Positions 1 through 4,046 of a DNA stretch of 5,780 bases are shown here, piece after piece. Under the pieces are notes generated by a model, which was given only the letters and a program-made list of their open reading frames with translations, had not been told where the DNA came from and ran no database searches. Every line of letters begins with the position of its first letter. Position 1 is the first letter of the stretch. The stretch lies in the NCBI GenBank assembly GCA_003455945.1, contig DMPQ01000106.1, forward strand, positions 9,517-15,296, read 5' to 3'. The stretch is from Planctomycetaceae bacterium (GTDB lineage Bacteria; Planctomycetota; Planctomycetia; Pirellulales; Pirellulaceae). Position numbers and translations under genes: made by a program.

Positions 1-1154
1 GGCTCCGCCACTTCGAGCACCTTGGCCGAAACGGTGACGGCGTTCGAGCCCTTCTGCTTGGCGATCGTCAGCGTCACCGCCGGCGTGACGATCGAGTCGC
101 TCGAACGAGTCGCCTCGGCGCCGTCGCCGTGAACGGCCGTCTCTTCGAGCGTTTCGCTCGATTCGGTCAACGCGTGCCGGTCGCCATGCGACTCGTCATG
201 CGATTCGCCGAGCACGCTCCCCGAGGCACCGGGATGCGTGCCGAAACCGCGTGCCGGGCCCCAGCCGTGCCGGACGTAGGAAGCGATCTCCTCGGGTCCG
301 TCACCGATCGTCGCCACGTCGCGCAGAAAGACCGGACGATCGTCGAAGACGCCGACGACCAGTTCGCCCAGCGAATGCGGAGCGAGCGTTCCGGTCCCGG
401 CCGCGAAGGTCATCCGCCGATCGTCGCGCGTCGCATCGCCGGCAGGCAGGACCACGTTCGAGGCGCGCAGCGCGCCGGTCACCGCCGTCGGCGACAGCGA
501 GTGAGCGGCGAGTCGATCCGCGTCGAGCGCGACCGACACCACCCGCGACTCGCCGCCGATCACCGCGGCGCGAGAGACCTGAGGGACGATCGACAACCGC
601 TCGACCAACTCCTCACCCAATCGCCGCAGTTCGTGACCGTCTCCGTCGGGACGAGTCAGCGTCAGCGTGACGACCGGCACGTCGTCGATCTCGACCGGCT
701 TCATCACCCAGCCGGCCACGCCCGGCGGAATCGCGTCGGCATTCTCCTGCAGACGCTTGAACAGCTTGACCAGCGATCGCTCGCGATCCTGACCGACATA
801 GAAGCGGACGGTGATGACCGCCGAGTCGTCCTGGGTCGTGCTGTAGACGTACTCGACGCCGTCGATCTGGTACAGCATCCGTTCGAGCGGCGTCGTGACG
901 AGCCGTTCGACCTCTTCGGCGTCGTGGCCGGGTAAGCTGACGTAGACGTCGGCCAGCGGGACGACGATCTGCGGATCCTCCTCGCGAGGCGTGCCGAGCA
1001 GCGCCGCGGCGCCGACCGCCACCGAGACGAGGATCAGCACGATCGACAGGTTCGACTGAAGAAAGACCTTGACCAGTCGCGAGATCGGATCGCTCGGGCC
1101 GGTCGACAGATCGTCTTCGGGGAGCGAGTCGTGCGTCGTTCGGTTCACGTTCAC
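1..1154 (-). CDS. RND efflux transporter permease, HAE1-like, N-terminal 384 residues (gene continues past left edge)
   Basis: Inner-membrane, proton-driven pump subunit of a tripartite RND efflux system. The first 384 codons are visible, against roughly 1000-1100 residues in the family. TM1 is at residues about 33-53. It is followed by the family signature TPREEDPQI (55-63), then the first half of the periplasmic pore domain, with VTTPLERML (86-94), GVEYVYS (99-105) and TVRFYVGQDRE (115-125). The stretch KPVEIDDVPVVTLTL (152-166) and the TIAKQKGSNAV block (363-373) also match COG0841-type permeases. The start is GTG at 1154, because a perfect AGGAGG lies six bases upstream and the GTG overlaps the adaptor stop codon as GTGA. 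A second in-frame GTG at 1148 is less well spaced. Residues about 301-356 form a polar, His- and acid-rich insertion. CusA/CzcA-type metal pumps are a less likely match. The substrate is unknown. Confidence 0.93.
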   Translation of the reverse strand, partial: MNVNRTTHDSLPEDDLSTGPSDPISRLVKVFLQSNLSIVLILVSVAVGAAALLGTPREEDPQIVVPLADVYVSLPGHDAEEVERLVTTPLERMLYQIDGVEYVYSTTQDDSAVITVRFYVGQDRERSLVKLFKRLQENADAIPPGVAGWVMKPVEIDDVPVVTLTLTRPDGDGHELRRLGEELVERLSIVPQVSRAAVIGGESRVVSVALDADRLAAHSLSPTAVTGALRASNVVLPAGDATRDDRRMTFAAGTGTLAPHSLGELVVGVFDDRPVFLRDVATIGDGPEEIASYVRHGWGPARGFGTHPGASGSVLGESHDESHGDRHALTESSETLEETAVHGDGAEATRSSDSIVTPAVTLTIAKQKGSNAVTVSAKVLEVAE

Positions 1155-2305
1155 CGGTCACCTCCTGCGTCCTGAGCGACGATCACCTTGTCTCCCGGCT
1201 CGAGCCCCGCGAGCACCTCGACCAGACCGCCCGGAACTCCCGGAGCCGGCGAGGCCTCGTCGAGCGATCGACCGAGGCGAACCATCCTGCGGACCGCATG
1301 CCCTTCGGTCGCCACGTCGACCATCGTCAACTGACCGACGCGACGGACCGCTGCCTGAGGAATCACCGTCAGCTGCTCGCTGTCCAGCGGCAGAATCAGA
1401 CGGCCGAAGATGCCGCTGTAGATGCCGGGAGGACAGGGGCCGACCACCTTGACCGAGAACGAACGACTGCCGGTCGCCGCCTCGGGAACCACTTCGCTGA
1501 TCGTCGCATCACACTCGTGATCGAGGCTGTCGAGGCGAGCCGTGACCTGCTGACCGACCGCCAGACGGGACGCCAGCGACTCGCGGACGCTCGCCACCAA
1601 CTGCATGCGCGTCGGGTCGTAGATCGAAACGATCACCTGGCCGGGAGTCACCGTGTCCCCCACGTCGACTCGCTTGTCGACCACGATGCCGTCGAACGGC
1701 GCTCGGATCGTCGCGTAGTCGAGGATGATCTTCCCCTCCTCGATCGCCTGGAGGTTCCTCGCCAGATCGGCTTGCGCCGAGCCGAACTCGGCCTGAGCCG
1801 CATCGAGATCGGCTTGGGGGATCGAACCGTTCGAGCGGAGCGACTGAGCCCGCTGCAGATCGGCACTGGCTCGATCCAAGCGCGCCTGTGCGGCATCGCG
1901 CGACGATTCGGCCTGCCGCAGTCGCGCGATGAGGTCCGAGTCGTCGAGCCGCACGAGGATGTCGTTCTCCTTGACGCGCTGCCCGGCGGTCAGATTCACT
2001 TCGAGCACGCGCGCCAACAGCTTCGATGCGACGCTCGTTTCGCGGATCGGCTGCACCGAGCCGACCGCCGTCTCGAAGCGCGGTCGTTCGATCCGACGCA
2101 CCTCGACCTCGACCGCCCCTTCGGGAATCGGTCGCCCTTCGGCGCCGCGCCGGTCGCCGACCTTCTCGTGAAAGAAGCCGGCCAGCGCGATCAGCAGCCA
2201 AGTGACTCCGGCGATTCCCGCCGCCGCCACGGTCCAGCGAATCACCGTTCCGGCGACGCGACCGAGATCGAGCCGCTTCGCGTTCTGGCTCGTGCGAGCA
2301 TTCAT
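1151..2305 (-). CDS. RND efflux periplasmic adaptor subunit (membrane fusion protein, HlyD/AcrA family)
   Basis: Bridges the inner-membrane RND permease to an outer-membrane channel in the periplasm. The 384 residues are complete and of usual family length. A single N-terminal membrane segment lies at about 24-45 (WTVAAAGIAGVTWLLIALAG); no lipobox Cys is seen, so it is anchored rather than a lipoprotein. The first lipoyl half-motif spans about 88-122 (VLEVNLTAGQRVKENDILVRLD). An Ala/Gln/Arg-rich alpha-hairpin covers about 123-195, with its tip near RSNGSIPQ. The second lipoyl half is about 196-228 (IRAPFDGIVVDKRVDVGDTV). The beta-barrel follows to about 305, and the membrane-proximal domain ends in VEVLAGLEPGDKVIVAQ (362-378). 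The ATG at 2305 is supported by AAAGGA seven bases upstream. The stop overlaps the permease GTG start, so both are very probably one operon. The substrate cannot be inferred. Confidence 0.95.
   Translation of the reverse strand: MNARTSQNAKRLDLGRVAGTVIRWTVAAAGIAGVTWLLIALAGFFHEKVGDRRGAEGRPIPEGAVEVEVRRIERPRFETAVGSVQPIRETSVASKLLARVLEVNLTAGQRVKENDILVRLDDSDLIARLRQAESSRDAAQARLDRASADLQRAQSLRSNGSIPQADLDAAQAEFGSAQADLARNLQAIEEGKIILDYATIRAPFDGIVVDKRVDVGDTVTPGQVIVSIYDPTRMQLVASVRESLASRLAVGQQVTARLDSLDHECDATISEVVPEAATGSRSFSVKVVGPCPPGIYSGIFGRLILPLDSEQLTVIPQAAVRRVGQLTMVDVATEGHAVRRMVRLGRSLDEASPAPGVPGGLVEVLAGLEPGDKVIVAQDAGGDR
1158..1166 (-). promoter_or_regulatory. Strong Shine-Dalgarno site of the RND permease
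   Basis: On the minus strand AGGAGGTGA lies inside the last codons of the adaptor gene, with six bases between AGGAGG and the GTG start at 1154. It is a full-length anti-16S match. It decides the permease start and supports translational coupling across the four-base GTGA overlap. The other starts in the window have weaker or no such sites. Confidence 0.85.
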
Positions 2306-2312
2306 TCTCTGT

Positions 2313-2318
2313 TCCTTT
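2313..2318 (-). promoter_or_regulatory. Ribosome binding site of the efflux adaptor gene
   Basis: AAAGGA on the minus strand, with seven bases before the ATG at 2305. It is a moderate Shine-Dalgarno match and supports this start over the out-of-frame ATG at 2301. Confidence 0.6.
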
Positions 2319-2324
2319 CCCTGA

Positions 2325-2338
2325 CGGAAATCGTTCCG
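2325..2338. repeat. Small inverted repeat in the adaptor leader
   Basis: CGGAA-ATCG-TTCCG forms perfect 5-bp arms around a 4-base loop, about 20 bases upstream of the adaptor start codon and next to its ribosome binding site. It could be a minor leader hairpin or chance; arms this short are not strong evidence. Confidence 0.3.
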
Positions 2339-2356
2339 AACGTCGATTCCGGCCTC

Positions 2357-2397
2357 GTTAACCCTCGCCGTTAAGCTCCCTTAACGCCGCGGTTAAT
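2357..2397 (-). promoter_or_regulatory. Candidate operator/promoter region of the efflux operon: cluster of TTAA cores
   Basis: Four TTAA cores start at 2358, 2371, 2381 and 2393, 10 to 13 bases apart, in otherwise GC-rich DNA 52-92 bases upstream of the adaptor ATG. Two of them form a perfect inverted repeat, CGTTAAG-CTCC-CTTAACG, at 2369-2386. A second pair forms TTAAC/GTTAA around six bases (2381-2396), and GTTAAC at 2357-2362 is itself a palindrome. The position in front of an efflux operon and the roughly helical-turn spacing suggest binding by a dimeric regulator. No regulator gene is visible in the window, and no convincing -35/-10 pair could be fixed. Confidence 0.5.
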
Positions 2398-2477
2398 GGA
2401 CGGCTTAGCGAAGCGTTGCGGTTGACCGAGTCGAGCGAGGCGATTCGTGGGTTTCGGCGATCTTCGCTCGACGACCC

Positions 2478-2505
2478 GTGCGTTCGGCAGCCGAATCGAT
2501 CGCAC
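2478..2505. repeat. Inverted repeat in the 340-base gap, possible hairpin
   Basis: An inner stem TTCGG/CCGAA closes a CAG loop (2483-2495). Outer arms GTGCG (2478-2482) and CGCAC (2501-2505) pair if five bases bulge on one side. It lies 141-168 bases past the stop of the beta-propeller gene. There is no T-tract on either strand, so an intrinsic terminator call is not justified; it may be chance. Confidence 0.3.
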
Positions 2506-2589
2506 GCCGCGTGCCGAATCGCGAATCGTTCCCGAACTGGCAGCTCGGTCGACGAGCATCCGAACGCCGGCCGACGGGAGCTGTCGGTC

Positions 2590-2619
2590 GGTCAACGGCG
2601 TGACGGAGAGGTCAACGGC
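2590..2619. repeat. Direct repeat GGTCAACGGC, two copies 20 bp apart
   Basis: Two identical 10-bp copies sit at 2590-2599 and 2610-2619, start to start exactly 20 bp, about two helical turns. On the minus strand each reads GCCGTTGACC and includes TTGACC, close to a -35 hexamer. They lie in the gap about 290 bases upstream of the adaptor start and just past the end of the beta-propeller gene. A tandem regulator site is possible. No protein can be assigned. Confidence 0.4.
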
Positions 2620-2645
2620 TCGGCCGGTCGCTCGATCGAGGTCGA

Positions 2646-3806
2646 TCAGTCGTGATCGGTCAGACGCGCGATTCGGCCTTCGCTGCCGACCGCGATACCG
2701 AGCGAGCCGTCGGGAGCAAACGCGAACGCGTGATAGCCGAGTTCCGACAACGGATGCCAGCTCTTCCCGCCGTCGCGCGAGCGATCGGTGCCGGTCGGGC
2801 CGGTCGCGATCAGCTCGATCGCTTCACCGCTCCGACGAACGGCGACGGCGCTCCGGTAACCGCCGAGCCCCTGCTCGGGAACCTGCCAGACGTCCCCGCC
2901 GTCGTCGGTCCATGCGGCCGTCCCCTCGGCTCGATCGGGCAAGCGATAGTCGCCGCCGACCACGACCGCGCGCCGCTCGTCGATCCGAACGATCGAGAAG
3001 ATCCCCGCCGATTCGCCTCCCGGCATCGGCACCGGCTCGGTCCGCCACATAGTCTCGTCGCGTCCCAACCGCAGCACGCGGCAAGAAGCGTCCGACGATT
3101 CGGGATTCGGCCCGCCGAGCCCCAGGCGAATCGTGCCGTCGTCGTCCAGAGCGACGATCGATCCGCTTGCGGCGTAGGCGTGTTCTCCGCTTCCGGCCGC
3201 GGGCTTCCGTTCGGCATCCCAGCGGTGCCAGGTTCGGCCGGCGTCGGTCGTTTCGAGCAGCTCGAATCGCTCCTCGATCGGATCGGCCAACGCGATCCCC
3301 CGACCGCGCGCGTCGAACGCGAACGCGTCGAGAAACGCCTCGGGATCCGGATGGCGAAACCGTTCGCTCCAGGTCGCTCCACCATCGTCGGTCAGCAGAA
3401 TGACGGGGGGAGCTCCGGCGGCGAGAATCACCGCCCTCTCCGCATCGAACGCCTGGATGTCGCGAAAGTCGGTCCGATCGTGACCGGCGACCGGACGTCG
3501 CTCCCAGTTTCGGCCGCCGTCGAGCGAGCGAAGGACCGTCCCTTCCGCACCGCTCGCCCAAACGATGCGCGAGTCGACGACCGACACGCCGCGCAGACTC
3601 GCCGTCACGCCGCTCTCGACAGGCCGCAGCGTTTGCCCCAGCGTGCGTCCGCCCGAACTCTCGACGGATACCAGCCCGATCGCGACGAGCCCCACGATGC
3701 CGACCGCGACGTGCCGTGAGATGAATCGCGCGATCGTCAGCCGTCCGCGCCACGCACCGAGCGAGTCAATTCGATTCGAGTCGACCGCCGTTCGAGTTCG
3801 TCGCAT
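2646..3806 (-). CDS. YCF48-like / BNR (Asp-box) repeat beta-propeller protein, membrane-anchored or secreted
   Basis: Predicted extracytoplasmic beta-propeller of 386 residues. A hydrophobic segment at about 34-48 (VAVGIVGLVAIGLVSV) after a basic N-terminus acts as signal peptide or anchor. Five Asp-box motifs, S/T-x-D-x-G-x-x-W, are visible: SLDGGRNW (94-101), TDDGGATW (139-146), TTDAGRTW (186-193), TDDGGDVW (300-307) and SRDGGKSW (343-350). Such motifs occur in sialidases, sortilins and the photosystem II assembly factor YCF48. In non-photosynthetic bacteria, proteins of this kind are usually labelled YCF48-like or photosystem II stability factor-like without a proven role. No sialidase catalytic residues could be placed, so an enzyme is not supported. 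ATG at 3806 is preferred over an adjacent in-frame GTG at 3809; neither has a clear ribosome binding site. It is divergent from the cytochrome gene at 4047. Confidence 0.88.
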   Translation of the reverse strand: MRRTRTAVDSNRIDSLGAWRGRLTIARFISRHVAVGIVGLVAIGLVSVESSGGRTLGQTLRPVESGVTASLRGVSVVDSRIVWASGAEGTVLRSLDGGRNWERRPVAGHDRTDFRDIQAFDAERAVILAAGAPPVILLTDDGGATWSERFRHPDPEAFLDAFAFDARGRGIALADPIEERFELLETTDAGRTWHRWDAERKPAAGSGEHAYAASGSIVALDDDGTIRLGLGGPNPESSDASCRVLRLGRDETMWRTEPVPMPGGESAGIFSIVRIDERRAVVVGGDYRLPDRAEGTAAWTDDGGDVWQVPEQGLGGYRSAVAVRRSGEAIELIATGPTGTDRSRDGGKSWHPLSELGYHAFAFAPDGSLGIAVGSEGRIARLTDHD

Positions 3807-3843
3807 CACCGAGCCATCCGTCCGGACGAGGATCGATCGTGCA

Positions 3844-3868
3844 GGTCACCGGCCTGCCGTGACCGGTG
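3844..3868. promoter_or_regulatory. Candidate operator: overlapping inverted repeats in the divergent promoter region
   Basis: GGTCAC (3844-3849) and GTGACC (3859-3864) are perfect 6-bp arms across nine bases. Overlapping these, CACCGG (3847-3852) pairs with CCGGTG (3863-3868). The site is 38-62 bases upstream of the beta-propeller start at 3806, a usual position for an operator, and about 180 bases upstream of the cytochrome gene. It could alternatively fold in RNA as one of two competing hairpins. Confidence 0.4.
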
Positions 3869-4024
3869 GCGGCTTAACCTAACGGCATCGGCCGGCGCCG
3901 AACAAGTCGCGAGGATCGAGCATCGCGAAACACCGCCAAGAAGCGGGCGAAGCACCTCTGCGGACCTTTCTCCTCCTGCGCCGGCGCATTAGGATGGCGA
4001 TCCCGCCTTCGATCGCTCGTCATC

Positions 4025-4039
4025 GTCTCGCAGCGAGAC
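4025..4039 (+). promoter_or_regulatory. Perfect palindrome / hairpin directly before the cytochrome gene start
   Basis: GTCTCGC-A-GCGAGAC, seven-base arms around one base, ends seven bases before the ATG at 4047. In RNA it would form a 6-bp GC-rich stem with a CAG loop over the position where a Shine-Dalgarno site would sit; the only purine-rich stretch there (GCGAGA) is inside the stem. It may be an operator or a structure that limits ribosome access. Confidence 0.45.
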
Positions 4040-4046
4040 TCCCGCC

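Larger units (their letters stand above)
2306..2645. other. Non-coding gap of 340 bases between the beta-propeller gene and the efflux operon
   Basis: No convincing gene lies here. A minus-strand open frame at 2371-2595 begins with TTG, is very Arg-rich and resembles no family I recognise. The part near the adaptor gene holds the TTAA cluster. The middle holds one imperfect hairpin (2478-2505). The part near 2590-2619 holds a spaced direct repeat. The length and content suggest that the efflux operon has its own promoter rather than reading through from the gene at 2646-3806. Confidence 0.7.
3807..4046. promoter_or_regulatory. Divergent intergenic promoter region (240 bases)
   Basis: Separates the minus-strand beta-propeller gene from the plus-strand cytochrome gene, so it must hold start signals for both unless either is transcribed from elsewhere. 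It contains the inverted repeats at 3844-3868, a CTTAACCTAACG stretch at 3873-3884 that recalls the TTAAC cores upstream of the efflux operon, and a perfect palindrome at 4025-4039. TAGGAT at 3990-3995 could serve as a -10 element for the cytochrome gene, but no good -35 partner is seen. No small gene is supported here. Confidence 0.5.

Noticed and set aside
129..935. Plus-strand open frame of 268 codons opposite the RND permease
   Set aside because: The permease frame is uninterrupted with strong family motifs throughout; the plus-strand reading is an Arg/Asp-rich shadow.
613..1161. Minus-strand open frame of 182 codons starting at 1161
   Set aside because: It overlaps the permease in another frame, has no hydrophobic TM1 and is Arg-rich. 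The AGGAGG site at 1161-1166 is spaced for the GTG at 1154, not for a start at 1161.
1298..2374. Plus-strand open frame of 358 codons opposite the efflux adaptor
   Set aside because: The opposite strand encodes a complete adaptor with all family domains. This reading is His/Arg-rich and has no family signature.
2478..2505. Rho-independent terminator after the beta-propeller gene
   Set aside because: The hairpin is imperfect, is more than 140 bases past the stop codon and has no T-tract on either strand.
2371..2595. Possible 74-residue gene in the gap between the beta-propeller and efflux genes
   Set aside because: It has a TTG start, no ribosome site and an Arg-rich product with no recognisable fold, and it runs into the TTAA repeat cluster that looks regulatory.
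2652..3719. Plus-strand open frame of 355 codons opposite the beta-propeller gene
   Set aside because: The minus strand shows five Asp-box motifs and a signal segment; this product has neither motifs nor hydrophobic segments.
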